DNA from: Wukongibacter sp050859025
Lineage (GTDB): Bacteria; Bacillota; Clostridia; Peptostreptococcales; Caminicellaceae
Length of the DNA stretch: 64,000 nucleotides
Reading direction: 5' to 3'
Assembly: GCF_050859025.1 (NCBI RefSeq)
Contig: NZ_CP138200.1
Location: 3,038,001 to 3,102,000, forward strand
In this document: one piece after another, positions 8,826 to 17,374 of the stretch
Layout: every line of letters starts with the position of its first letter
Numbering within the stretch: the first letter of the stretch is position 1
Notes under the pieces: model-generated
Told to the model about the DNA's origin: nothing
Seen by the model: the letters and a program-made list of their open reading frames with translations, nothing else
The model's database searches: none
Translations under genes and position numbers: made by a program

Positions 8826-10244
8826 TTAGAGTGATTCTGTGGAAGTTTTAGTGCTATATTTATATTTTAAAAACTCAGGTGTATTATTTGGGAATAAAGC
8901 ATAGGTCAATATATCTTCATCACTACGGGCGAGGCCATCTATTTCAGCCTTAACTTTTTCATACATAGGCTCTAACAACTCAGCTGGCCTACAAGAAATT
9001 GGTTTTTCGTTGCCTAAGGCTTTTTTCATTAATTCTGGGCTAATATCTCCAGGAGGTTTACCATACATACCACGACAATAATCCTTAATTTCCTTACTAA
9101 CCATTTTATATCTTTCACCTGTCAAGACATTAGTTGTTGCCTGAGCTCCGCACATTTGACTTGAAGGAGTGGCAAGGGGAGGATAGCCCATATCTTCACG
9201 AACGGCAGATACTTCCTGTAATACTTCGGGAAGACGATGATATAAATTCATATTCTTTAACTGACTTTCAAGATTTGAAAGCATTCCACCGGGAATTTGA
9301 TGTTGTAAGCATCCAATGTCAACACCGATAAGCTGAGTTTCAAAATCTTTATACTTTTTACGCATTTCAAGAAAATAATCATTTATTGGAGCAAATTGAC
9401 CAACATCTATTTTAGGATCTCTTGAGGTTCCCTTGAGTGCTGTAACAAAGCTTTCAATTGGTGGTTGGGCAGGACCCATTGATATAGCAGATATACATAC
9501 ATCGAGTCCATCGACGCCAGCACGTATTGCTTCCCAATAAGCCATTTCAGCCATACCGCCAGTACAGTGACAATGAAGATGAATAGGAATACTAACTGAG
9601 GATTTTAAAGCAGATATAAGTTCATAGGCTGCTTTGGGAGTCATGAGACCAGCCATATCCTCGACATGTAACAGTGAGGCTCCCATTTTTTGCTGTTCTA
9701 TGGCAGATTGAACAAATACTTCTGTTGTATGAAAGGGACTTATATTATATTGCAGTGACCCTTCAATTTTTTTGCCTGCTTTCTTTACTGCATTAAATGC
9801 TGTCTCGCAATTACGTAAATCCTGTAGCGCATCAAATATTAAGAATACATCAATACCTGCTTCGGCAGCTTTTTTAATAAATAATTCAACAATATCATCG
9901 GGATATGCTTTGTATCCTACTAGATTTTGACCACGAAGAACCATTTTAAGTGGTGTTTTTTTTACAACGCTTTTAAAGGCACGAATACGATCCCAAGGGT
10001 CTTCCTTTAGAAAACGAACACATACATCAAAGGTAGCACCACCCCACATCTCCATGCTATCGAAACCGATTTTATCCATTTTATCTAAAATCGGTAACAT
10101 ATCTTCAGTGATCATTCTAGTTGCCAAAAGAGACTGTTGACCATCTCTAAATTCAACACTATTAAATTTAAGTGGTTTTTCAGTTCCAGTAAAAATTGTA
10201 TCAAAGTTTACATTGGTGGTCTTTGATTTTTTTCTCCAAAACAT
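8826..10244 (-). CDS. oadA: OadA-like carboxyltransferase (oxaloacetate decarboxylase alpha / PycB type)
   Basis: The 472-residue protein is a DRE-TIM-type carboxyltransferase, as in oxaloacetate decarboxylase alpha, pyruvate carboxylase subunit B and transcarboxylase 5S. Landmarks are the start EFRDGQQSLLATR (metal-binding DGQQS motif), EMWGGATFDVCVRFL, and the HLHCHCTGGMAEM metal ligands. Full-length OadA proteins carry a C-terminal biotinyl domain. This one ends after the conserved PYC_OADA region with no AMKM biotin motif, so a separate biotin carrier is needed if it is biotin-dependent. No beta or gamma pump subunits are nearby. Its promoter and operator match those of the divergent PFOR operon, so it probably handles oxaloacetate or pyruvate in the same pathway. 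Confidence 0.85.
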   Translation of the reverse strand: MFWRKKSKTTNVNFDTIFTGTEKPLKFNSVEFRDGQQSLLATRMITEDMLPILDKMDKIGFDSMEMWGGATFDVCVRFLKEDPWDRIRAFKSVVKKTPLKMVLRGQNLVGYKAYPDDIVELFIKKAAEAGIDVFLIFDALQDLRNCETAFNAVKKAGKKIEGSLQYNISPFHTTEVFVQSAIEQQKMGASLLHVEDMAGLMTPKAAYELISALKSSVSIPIHLHCHCTGGMAEMAYWEAIRAGVDGLDVCISAISMGPAQPPIESFVTALKGTSRDPKIDVGQFAPINDYFLEMRKKYKDFETQLIGVDIGCLQHQIPGGMLSNLESQLKNMNLYHRLPEVLQEVSAVREDMGYPPLATPSSQMCGAQATTNVLTGERYKMVSKEIKDYCRGMYGKPPGDISPELMKKALGNEKPISCRPAELLEPMYEKVKAEIDGLARSDEDILTYALFPNNTPEFLKYKYSTKTSTESL

Positions 10245-10361
10245 ATTGATTCACTTCCTTTCATAAGAATTTTTTAAATGTTTAAACAGAAGGTAAGATA
10301 AAGAATAATTGATTTATTATATAATAAGGTATATTTAGAAAAAAGATTAATATTTCATTTC

Positions 10362-10419
10362 GTAAAACGTTATACTATATCGTACAACTAATTTTAAATG
10401 AAATTAACTTTTTTGTCAA
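10362..10419 (-). promoter_or_regulatory. Promoter and LacI-type operator for the OadA-like gene
   Basis: On the minus strand TTGACA (10414-10419) and TAAAAT (10391-10396) are 17 bases apart. The sequence GTAAAACGTTATAC on the plus strand at 10362-10375 covers about +10 to +23. It differs at one position from the perfect palindrome GTAAAACGTTTTAC at 11894-11907 in front of the PFOR operon. The placement just downstream of the start of transcription is what a LacI-family repressor would use. Confidence 0.75.
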
Positions 10420-10434
10420 TAAAGAAAAATATTT

Positions 10435-10488
10435 AAAAAATAACCCTTTCCATTACCTATATTTAGGTAATGGAAAGGGTTATTTTTT
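10435..10488 (-). terminator. Strong bidirectional terminator after the LacI-type gene
   Basis: TAACCCTTTCCATTACCTA and its exact inverse form a perfect 19-bp stem with a four-base loop at 10441-10482. An A6 run flanks the left side and a T-rich run the right side. It ends transcription of the minus-strand regulator gene and shields the OadA promoter. Confidence 0.85.
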
Positions 10489-10500
10489 AAATATATAATA

Positions 10501-11526
10501 TTATTTTTGATTAAAAGATTCTCTTAAAATCACATTAAAATCCACCTTTGTATGAATGGCTTGAAAGTCGTTAGCAGATAAAGCCTCCATAATAGTAGAT
10601 ACTGCAGATGCTGCTATTTTACTACTAGGCATTTCAATAACGCTAATTGATGGAATGGAGTATTCAGTAGACTCACTATCTAAAAGTCCAATAGCAATAA
10701 TTTCAACATCCTCAGGGATGTGAATACCATGCTGTTTAAATGTATGTATGGCTCCTAGTGCCATAAAGTCAGATTCACAAAATAATCCCCTTGGAGGATT
10801 TTTTAGATTGCAGTATTGTTCCGCAGCCAGCGCACCACCTTTTATAGAATTTGCACCTGTTAAAATACACGATTTTTTGACTTCAATATCTAGTTCAAAA
10901 CAAGCATCTAAAAAAGCTTTGACTCTAAGCTCTGCAGCCAAGTATGGTTTTTCAGCAGACAGAATAGCTACCTCTTTGTATCCTTTTTGATGAAATAGGT
11001 TTGCGGCTGTGAAACCAACTTCATTGGTATCGGTATATATTGTAGAATAACGCTTTGAATCACGATTGATTAATACAAGTGGCATTGGTGGAGCTAAGGT
11101 TTCAAGGAACTCAAGATCACGATCTGAAGGTGCACCAATGATTACACCGTTATAACTATTCTTGATGATCCCGCTTGCATTTTTAGAGATGTAATCATTT
11201 TCATAGGTTTGTATTACTAACTCACAATCAAAATTCTGCCTTTCTATTTCAGATTGAATCCCATTAAGAAAAGATGCAAGGATATGTGTTCTGTAATCAA
11301 GGGGCCAATAAAAAGCAATAATTGGTTTGCGAGTATCATTTGTCCGAAGTCTTCTTGCGCTTAGGTTAGGTTGATAACCCAAAGCATGAATTGCTTTAAT
11401 AACCTTATCACAGGTCTGTTGTGGAATTTTTCGTTCCTGTGCCTTTCCATTTATTATTATAGAAACCGTAGTAACTGACACATCTGCCAATTTAGCTACA
11501 TCCTTCATCGTTGCCATAGATATCAC
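10501..11526 (-). CDS. LacI/GalR-family transcriptional regulator
   Basis: The regulator of 341 residues has the LacI helix-turn-helix at its N-terminus (TMKDVAKLADVSVTTVSIIINGKAQERKIPQQT), the hinge segment GYQPNLSARRLRT, and a periplasmic-binding-protein-like effector domain (PIIAFYWPLDYRTHILASFLNGIQSEI, GVIIGAPSDRD, AIGLLDSESTEYSIPSISVIEM). The start is GTG 11526; ATG 11517, three codons in, is a possible alternative. Operators of LacI form stand in front of both neighbouring units, the OadA-like gene and the PFOR operon, so it probably represses both until a pathway substrate or intermediate binds. No operator copy was seen at its own promoter. Confidence 0.9.
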   Translation of the reverse strand: MISMATMKDVAKLADVSVTTVSIIINGKAQERKIPQQTCDKVIKAIHALGYQPNLSARRLRTNDTRKPIIAFYWPLDYRTHILASFLNGIQSEIERQNFDCELVIQTYENDYISKNASGIIKNSYNGVIIGAPSDRDLEFLETLAPPMPLVLINRDSKRYSTIYTDTNEVGFTAANLFHQKGYKEVAILSAEKPYLAAELRVKAFLDACFELDIEVKKSCILTGANSIKGGALAAEQYCNLKNPPRGLFCESDFMALGAIHTFKQHGIHIPEDVEIIAIGLLDSESTEYSIPSISVIEMPSSKIAASAVSTIMEALSANDFQAIHTKVDFNVILRESFNQK

Positions 11527-11562
11527 GTTCTTTCAAATGTAAATTTTTATATATTCAATATA

Positions 11563-11591
11563 ATGATAATCATCTAATGGTCTTTTGTCAA
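11563..11591 (-). promoter_or_regulatory. Promoter of the LacI-type regulator
   Basis: Minus-strand TTGACA (11586-11591) and TATCAT (11563-11568) are separated by 17 bases, about 40 bases upstream of the GTG start. No copy of the GTAAAACGTTTTAC operator lies here, which argues against simple autorepression. Confidence 0.6.
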
Positions 11592-11655
11592 GAAATATTA
11601 CTTTGTTTTTATTAGGAAGAAATCGTGGAAAATCAAGGGATTAGTAGACGCCCAG

Positions 11656-11762
11656 ATATAGAGTTTCCAGTCAAAACTTTAATTTATGCACATCAAAAAT
11701 CCTAAGGTTCATCGGATATTTTGATATGTATAAATTAAGATTTACTTGGAACTCTCTATATA
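11656..11762. repeat. Repeat family C, diverged copy
   Basis: This imperfect palindrome of about 107 bases has outer arms TATAGAGTTTCCAG and the inverse ACTCTCTATA, with inner arms ACTTTAATTTATGCACAT and ATATGTATAAATTAAG. It is a diverged relative of the copies at 38653, 41758, 42734 and 58503. It lies between the regulator gene and the PFOR promoter. Confidence 0.6.
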
Positions 11763-11848
11763 TAAGGATACTCAATTTATAACTTAATAAGTATTACCCA
11801 AAAAGCATTTCGATATTCTAAAAATTTTAAAAATAGTCTAATTTTATA

Positions 11849-11907
11849 TTGACATTAATTAAAAGATGTAATATTCTAATAACAAAGATAAACGTAAAAC
11901 GTTTTAC
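11849..11907 (+). promoter_or_regulatory. Promoter and LacI-type operator of the PFOR operon
   Basis: TTGACA (11849-11854), a 17-base spacer and TATTCT (11872-11877) form a near-consensus promoter. GTAAAACGTTTTAC at 11894-11907 is a perfect 14-bp palindrome covering about +10 to +23. The same arrangement precedes the OadA-like gene. The leader to the first gene is about 110 bases. Confidence 0.8.
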
Positions 11908-12018
11908 TAATTCGTTAAACTAATACGATTGACTTGTTGTGCTGAATTATTTCATATAAACCAGAAAAAAAGGATTATAAATTTTAATCAGTGTAGAGTA
12001 GAAAGGAATGAATTTTAT

Positions 12019-15000
12019 ATGAGCAAGATAAGAAAAACCATGGATGGTAATGAAGCAGCAGCATATGCTTCATATGCATTTACGGAAGTTGCTACAATTT
12101 ATCCAATAACGCCATCTTCACAAATGCCAGAATTAGTAGACAAATGGTCTGCCAATGGTAAGAAAAACATTTTTGGTCAGCCAGTTCGATTGGTAGAGAT
12201 GCAATCTGAAGCAGGAGCTGTAGCAGCGATGCATGGAGCATTAGATGGTGGGGTACTTAGTACATCCTATAGTGCTTCACAGGGTTTGATGCTTATGATA
12301 CCAACAATGTATCGTATTGCTGGCCAGTTGAAGCCAGGTGTTATCCATGTATCTTCAAGGGTTGTTGCAACACATGCAATTTCTATTTTTGCAGAACATT
12401 CAGATGTTATGGCATGTAGACAAACAGGATTTGCGCTGCTTGCATCTTCCTCAGTGCAAGAGGCAATGGATCTGGGAGCAGTTGCTCATTTAGCTTCAAT
12501 TAAGGGACACGTACCATTTCTACATTTCTTTGACGGATTCCGTACTTCCCATGAAGTTCAAAAGGTAGATTGCTTAGATTATGATGATTTGGCAAAATTA
12601 GTTGATTATGAAGAACTTGAAAAGTTTAGAAAAAATTCTTTGAATCCAGAATATCCAGTACTTATGACCACGGGACAAAATCCAGACACTTATTTCCAAG
12701 GAAGAGAAGCATGCAATACTTATTACGATAACCTTCCAGATATTGTTGAAGAGTATATGGAAGAAATAAATAAATTAACTGGTAAAAATTATAAGCCCTT
12801 TAATTATTATGGTCCAGGTGATGCTGAGTATGTAATTATTGGTATGGGTTCTGTTACAGGAACTGCACAGGAAACCATTGATTACTTATCTGCTAAGGAC
12901 GAAAAAGTAGGATATTTAGAGGTCCATCTATATAGACCATTCTCAGCAAAACATTTCTTAAAAGCGTTACCGGAAACAGTAAAGAAAATCACAGTTCTTG
13001 ACAGAACTAAGGAACCTGGCGCAGTTGGTGAACCTCTATATGAAGATGTATGTTCCGTATTCCAAGAGGTTTCAAATAGTCCTAATATATATGCTTGCCG
13101 ATTTGGTTTAGGTTCTAAGGATACAACACCAGCACAGATAGTCGCTATTTATGACAATATGAAACTTGATAAACCTAAAAATCATTTTACAGTGGGTATT
13201 AACGATGACGTTACCCATCTTTCCATTGAAGTTGGTTCTGAGATTAATATTGTACCTGAAGGCACAATTAGTTGTAAATTCTGGGGACTTGGGTCTGATG
13301 GTACTGTAGGTGCTAATAAGAACACAATTAAGATTATTGGTGACCATACAGACATGTATGTGCAAGGATATTTTGAATATGACGGTAAGAAATCAGGTGG
13401 GGTTACAAGATCACATCTTCGTTTTGGTAAAAGTCCAATTAGATCTTCATATTTGGTAAAGCAAGCAGATTTTGTTGCCTGTCATAATCAATCCTATATT
13501 GAAAAGTATGATATTGTTTCAGACATAAAGCCGGATGGATCATTACTTTTGGCATGTAACTGGAAGGAAGAAGAATTAGATAAATATCTTCCTATTGGCT
13601 TCAAGAAAGAAGTAGCAAAGAAGAATATTAATCTATATATAATAAATTCAACAAAAATTGCTGGCGAATTAGGATTAGGTAATCGTACAAATACAGTACT
13701 TCAAGCAGCATTCTTTAAAATTGCAGGAATCATACCTGTTGAAGAAGCAGCTAAATATATGAAAGATGCCATTTTAAAGAGCTATGGTGCAAAGGGAGAT
13801 AAAATTGTCAATATGAACTATGCAGCAGTTGATAAAGGAATCGAAAGTATAGTAAGAGTAGATGTTCCTACTAAGTGGGCAAATCTTTCTGAAGAAATCC
13901 AAGAGAAATCAGATGAAAGATTACCCAAATTTATTAAAAAAATTCTTATGGAAGTTAATAGCATGAAGGGAGACGATATACCTGTAAGTGAATTTTTAGA
14001 TCAAGTAGATGGTACTGTGCCTCAAGGCACATCACAGTATGAAAAACGTGGTATTGCAGTGAATGTACCGGAGTGGAATAAAGATAATTGTATTCAATGT
14101 AATCAATGCTCCTATGTTTGTCCCCATGCGGCAATCAGACCTTTCCTTGTAACAAAGGAAGAAGTTGAAAAGGCACCAGAAGGCTTTGAAACAATTAAAG
14201 CAAATGGAAAGAGTGCAGAAGAGTATTCATATCGTATCCAAGTAGATGTTCTTGATTGTACAGGTTGTGGAAGCTGTGCCAATGCATGTCCTTCTAAGGA
14301 AAAATCATTGGTTATGAAACCTCTAGGAGAGCAAATGGATCAAGCTAAAAACTGGGAATATGCTATGGAGTTATCGGATAAAGAAAACCCATATGGTATA
14401 TCAAATGTTAAAGGTAGTCAGTTTGAACAACCACTTCTTGAATTTTCTGGAGCTTGTGCAGGTTGTGGAGAAACACCCTATGCTAAACTAGTTACTCAGC
14501 TTTATGGTGATAGAGCATATATTGCTAATGCAACTGGATGTGCTCAAGTATGGGCTACTTGTTACCCATCATTTCCATATACGAAAAACAAAGAAGGTCA
14601 TGGTCCGGCAGTAGCAGGTTCTCTATTTGAGAATAATGCTGAGTTTGGATTTGGAATAATGCTTTCGGTGGAACAACAAAGAAGTAGATTATTAATGAAG
14701 GTTGAGGAGCTTATCCCATTAACTAAAGATGAAACTATAAAAAATCTTGCTACAGCTTGGGTAAAGAGCTTTAATGAATTAGATGCTTCTAAAGAAGCAA
14801 GTGATGCATTTAAGAAAGTACTTGCAACCTATAAACCAACCAAAGAAGAAAAAGACCTTATTGATTATATCAAGAATAATAAAGAGCATCTTGCTAAGAA
14901 ATCTATTTGGCTCTTTGGTGGAGATGGTTGGGCCTATGATATTGGCTATGGTGGTTTAGACCATGTTATAGCTTCGGGTGCTAATGTTAACATAATGGTA

Positions 15001-15591
15001 TTTGATACAGAGACCTATTCTAATACAGGGGGTCAAGCATCCAAGGCATCACCAACTGGAGCCGTAGCATACTTTGCTGCATCAGGTAAGAAAACAAAGA
15101 AAAAGGATTTAGGAATGATGGCTATGAGTTATGAGGATGTTTATGTTGCACAGGTTGCAATGGGAGCAAATCAAGCTCAGCTATTAAAGGCGGTTAGAGA
15201 AGCAGAGAGTTATGACGGACCATCTGTTATCATAGCCTATGCACCATGTATAGCCCATGGATTAAAATGTGGTATGGGTGGTGTTCAGCAGGAGATTAAG
15301 AGAGCAGTAGAAGCAGGGTACTGGCAGCTATATAGATATAATCCAATGCTTGCTAAAGAAGGAAAGAATCCGTTCATCTTAGATTCCAAAGAACCTACAA
15401 TGGATTACAAGGAATTCTTAAGAGGAGAAGTACGTTACTCTGCACTTGAAAGGGAATTTCCTAAAGAAGCAGAGAGATTATTTGAAAAGTCAGAAAAAGA
15501 GGCAAAAGCTAGATATGAAAAGTACAAATCATTGTCAGAACAAGAAGTAAAAATAAGTGATAATAAAAAGATAGCTTTAGCAGAAAGTTAA
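12019..15591 (+). CDS. nifJ: Pyruvate:ferredoxin (flavodoxin) oxidoreductase
   Basis: The one-piece 1190-residue 2-oxoacid oxidoreductase converts pyruvate and CoA to acetyl-CoA and CO2 while reducing ferredoxin. Domains run in the usual order: pyrimidine-binding TPP domain (MDGNEAAAYASYAFTEVATIYPITPSS), the gamma-type domain, two 4Fe-4S sites near residues 690-770 (CIQCNQCSYVCPHA and CTGCGSCANACP), and the pyrophosphate-binding TPP domain (CAGCGETPYAKL, GGDGWAYDIGYGG, TETYSNTGGQASK). The canonical protein start MSKIRKTMDGN lies at ATG 12019 behind AAAGGA. The longer frame from 11929 is not needed. It heads the LacI-controlled operon and would supply acyl-CoA to Ptb and Buk downstream. Substrates other than pyruvate cannot be excluded. 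Confidence 0.93.
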   Translation: MSKIRKTMDGNEAAAYASYAFTEVATIYPITPSSQMPELVDKWSANGKKNIFGQPVRLVEMQSEAGAVAAMHGALDGGVLSTSYSASQGLMLMIPTMYRIAGQLKPGVIHVSSRVVATHAISIFAEHSDVMACRQTGFALLASSSVQEAMDLGAVAHLASIKGHVPFLHFFDGFRTSHEVQKVDCLDYDDLAKLVDYEELEKFRKNSLNPEYPVLMTTGQNPDTYFQGREACNTYYDNLPDIVEEYMEEINKLTGKNYKPFNYYGPGDAEYVIIGMGSVTGTAQETIDYLSAKDEKVGYLEVHLYRPFSAKHFLKALPETVKKITVLDRTKEPGAVGEPLYEDVCSVFQEVSNSPNIYACRFGLGSKDTTPAQIVAIYDNMKLDKPKNHFTVGINDDVTHLSIEVGSEINIVPEGTISCKFWGLGSDGTVGANKNTIKIIGDHTDMYVQGYFEYDGKKSGGVTRSHLRFGKSPIRSSYLVKQADFVACHNQSYIEKYDIVSDIKPDGSLLLACNWKEEELDKYLPIGFKKEVAKKNINLYIINSTKIAGELGLGNRTNTVLQAAFFKIAGIIPVEEAAKYMKDAILKSYGAKGDKIVNMNYAAVDKGIESIVRVDVPTKWANLSEEIQEKSDERLPKFIKKILMEVNSMKGDDIPVSEFLDQVDGTVPQGTSQYEKRGIAVNVPEWNKDNCIQCNQCSYVCPHAAIRPFLVTKEEVEKAPEGFETIKANGKSAEEYSYRIQVDVLDCTGCGSCANACPSKEKSLVMKPLGEQMDQAKNWEYAMELSDKENPYGISNVKGSQFEQPLLEFSGACAGCGETPYAKLVTQLYGDRAYIANATGCAQVWATCYPSFPYTKNKEGHGPAVAGSLFENNAEFGFGIMLSVEQQRSRLLMKVEELIPLTKDETIKNLATAWVKSFNELDASKEASDAFKKVLATYKPTKEEKDLIDYIKNNKEHLAKKSIWLFGGDGWAYDIGYGGLDHVIASGANVNIMVFDTETYSNTGGQASKASPTGAVAYFAASGKKTKKKDLGMMAMSYEDVYVAQVAMGANQAQLLKAVREAESYDGPSVIIAYAPCIAHGLKCGMGGVQQEIKRAVEAGYWQLYRYNPMLAKEGKNPFILDSKEPTMDYKEFLRGEVRYSALEREFPKEAERLFEKSEKEAKARYEKYKSLSEQEVKISDNKKIALAES

Positions 15592-15599
15592 GTCAAATA

Positions 15600-15640
15600 T
15601 GCAGATACAGGTGGAAGTAAAATTCTATCTTGTATCTGCA
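15600..15640 (+). promoter_or_regulatory. Intercistronic hairpin
   Basis: TGCAGATACA and its perfect inverse TGTATCTGCA lie 21 bases apart between the PFOR gene and the LeuC-like gene. The flank AATAAAAACC is not a T run, so RNA stabilisation or partial termination is more likely than full termination. Confidence 0.5.
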
Positions 15641-15671
15641 ATAAAAACCTAAAAAGTATGGGGTGATATAA

Positions 15672-16838
15672 ATGGGTAAGACAATGTCAGAAAAAATTTT
15701 AGGTGGTGTAGCTGGCCAAACGGTAACTGTAAAACCAGACTATTTATTACTTAATGATGGTGCTAGCCATAAAGCTGTGGAATTAGTGGAAGAAAATAGA
15801 GGACTAGCAAATAAAGATAAAGTTATTATAGTTATCGACCATGATGTACCAGCAGGTAACTCTGATAGTTCAGCAATTTTTGTTAAATTAGTAGATTTCT
15901 CAAAAAAATATGGAGTTGAATTTATTCAATCTGAGGGGATTGGATATAAGGTATTACTAGATAAATATGTAAAACCAGGAGAAATAGTTGTTTCCTGTGG
16001 GACCCATAACTCAATATTTGGTGCTGTGGGTGCATTAGGCTTTGATGTTAATACCCATATAATGAGTACTTTATTAATGAAGGGTGAATATGAAATAACA
16101 GTACCTCAGACAGTTGCAGTTGAATTAAATGGCAAGTTGCCAAAGAATACTTCGGCTATAGACTTATTTATTAAATTCCTTGGAGATACTGTGGAGAACA
16201 ACTTTGCTGGCAGAGCAATTGAATTCATAGGAGAAGGTATTAAATCCTTAAGCAAGCGTGAGAGAACAGTGCTTTGCAGTATGGCAACAAGGACAGGAGC
16301 ATATACGGCATTTGTAAATGAAAATCCAGAAGGGCTTTATGTGAAAACGATTGCTTTTAATTTAGAAGATGTACAACCAGTTGCTGCTCTACCCAGTCAA
16401 CTGTATTTCTATAAACCATTATACAATTATAAGTCAATTAAAAAACTAACTAATATAGAATTAGACGCTGGGTTTATAGGTGGATATACAGGAGGCCATA
16501 TTGAAGACCTTCGCATAGCTGCTAAAGCTATGAAAGGTAAAAAAATTGCCCTAGGATTCCGTCTGTGTGTTAGCCCTGTCAGCAGTGATGTATATATCCA
16601 GGCTATGGAAGAAGGGTTAATAGAAACCTTTATTGATTTTGGAGCACAGATTCTTCCACCTAGTGACCGTAACAGGATAGCTCAAGGAGCTGGTGTTATT
16701 GATTCAGGAGAAAAGATGATTACTACGGGAAGCTATAATTATCCAGGATGTCTTGGAAGCGAGGATTCAGAGGTATACATTGCTTCTACTTCTTCGGTTG
16801 TTGCATCTGCTATCTCTAAAAGTATTTGTAAACTTTAA
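15672..16838 (+). CDS. LeuC-like aconitase-superfamily protein lacking the Fe-S ligands
   Basis: The 388 residues align throughout with 3-isopropylmalate dehydratase large subunits (start MSEKILGG..., VIIVIDHDVPAGNSDSS, ELNGKLPKN, HIEDLRIAAKAMKGKK). The catalytic features are replaced. The active-site DSHT is CGTHNS at 109-114. The first cluster cysteine of the GSCTNG motif is a tyrosine (GGYTGG, 270-275). The CxxC pair is gone (ILPPSDRN from about 327). The canonical LeuC encoded two genes later keeps all three cysteines. It starts at ATG 15672 after GGGGTGA. It could be a structural or regulatory partner of the LeuCD enzyme, or a cluster-free enzyme with a new reaction. No stop or frameshift suggests decay. 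Confidence 0.8.
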   Translation: MGKTMSEKILGGVAGQTVTVKPDYLLLNDGASHKAVELVEENRGLANKDKVIIVIDHDVPAGNSDSSAIFVKLVDFSKKYGVEFIQSEGIGYKVLLDKYVKPGEIVVSCGTHNSIFGAVGALGFDVNTHIMSTLLMKGEYEITVPQTVAVELNGKLPKNTSAIDLFIKFLGDTVENNFAGRAIEFIGEGIKSLSKRERTVLCSMATRTGAYTAFVNENPEGLYVKTIAFNLEDVQPVAALPSQLYFYKPLYNYKSIKKLTNIELDAGFIGGYTGGHIEDLRIAAKAMKGKKIALGFRLCVSPVSSDVYIQAMEEGLIETFIDFGAQILPPSDRNRIAQGAGVIDSGEKMITTGSYNYPGCLGSEDSEVYIASTSSVVASAISKSICKL

Positions 16839-16859
16839 TTATAGAGGAGGAAGCCTAAT

Positions 16860-17372
16860 ATGGAAAAAATATTTAATGGTAGGATATGGAAATTACCTGA
16901 TGATGTAGATACTGATACAATCATTCCTGGACGTAGGGGAACACTCCCTTCAATTAGGGAAATGGGAAAATATTGTCTAGAACATCTTAGACCAGAATTT
17001 GCTTCGCAGGTTGAGCCAGGGGATATTATAGTAGCGGGTAAAAACTTTGGGTGCGGATCATCAAGAGAACAAGCACCAGCTGTTTTTGCAGTAAATGGTG
17101 TAAAGTGTATCATTGCGAAATCCTTTGCCCGTATTTTCTTTAGAAATGGTTTTAATACAGGAATCCTTTTAATTGAATGCGACGGTATTCAAGATGCATG
17201 TGAAGAAGGAGATATTGTTACAGTAGAAGTTAACAAATGTGTCAAAGTAAATGGAAAAGAATTCCCTATTAAGAAAGTGCCAGATAATTTATTTGAAATT
17301 GTTGATGATGGGGGTCTTGTAAATACTGTTAAAAAGAGAAATGCCCTTTCTAAGAATAAGGAGGTCAAGTAA
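16860..17372 (+). CDS. leuD: LeuD-type dehydratase small subunit (swivel domain)
   Basis: The 170-residue protein is the swivelling small subunit of the aconitase/isopropylmalate dehydratase group. Landmarks are the N-terminal GRIWKLPDDVDTDTIIPGRRG, the FGCGSSREQAP substrate loop near residues 60-70 and CIIAKSFARIFFRNGFNTGI. It follows the cysteine-depleted LeuC-like gene by 21 bases and precedes the intact LeuC by 2. It should form the active dehydratase with the intact LeuC. Other leu genes are absent and a 2-hydroxycarboxylate transporter is present, so the complex more likely acts in catabolism of a hydroxy di- or tricarboxylate than in leucine synthesis. Confidence 0.88.
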   Translation: MEKIFNGRIWKLPDDVDTDTIIPGRRGTLPSIREMGKYCLEHLRPEFASQVEPGDIIVAGKNFGCGSSREQAPAVFAVNGVKCIIAKSFARIFFRNGFNTGILLIECDGIQDACEEGDIVTVEVNKCVKVNGKEFPIKKVPDNLFEIVDDGGLVNTVKKRNALSKNKEVK

Positions 17373-17374
17373 CA

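Noticed and set aside
11929..12018. PFOR start at 11929
   Set aside because: This extension adds 30 residues not seen in the family and lacks a ribosome binding site. ATG 12019 gives the canonical MSKIRKTMDGN start.
15672..16838. LeuC-like protein as an AcnX (aconitase X) enzyme
   Set aside because: It aligns with the LeuC neighbour along its length, including HIEDLRIAAKAMKGKK, and AcnX-specific features were not recognised. LeuC-derived is the simpler reading.
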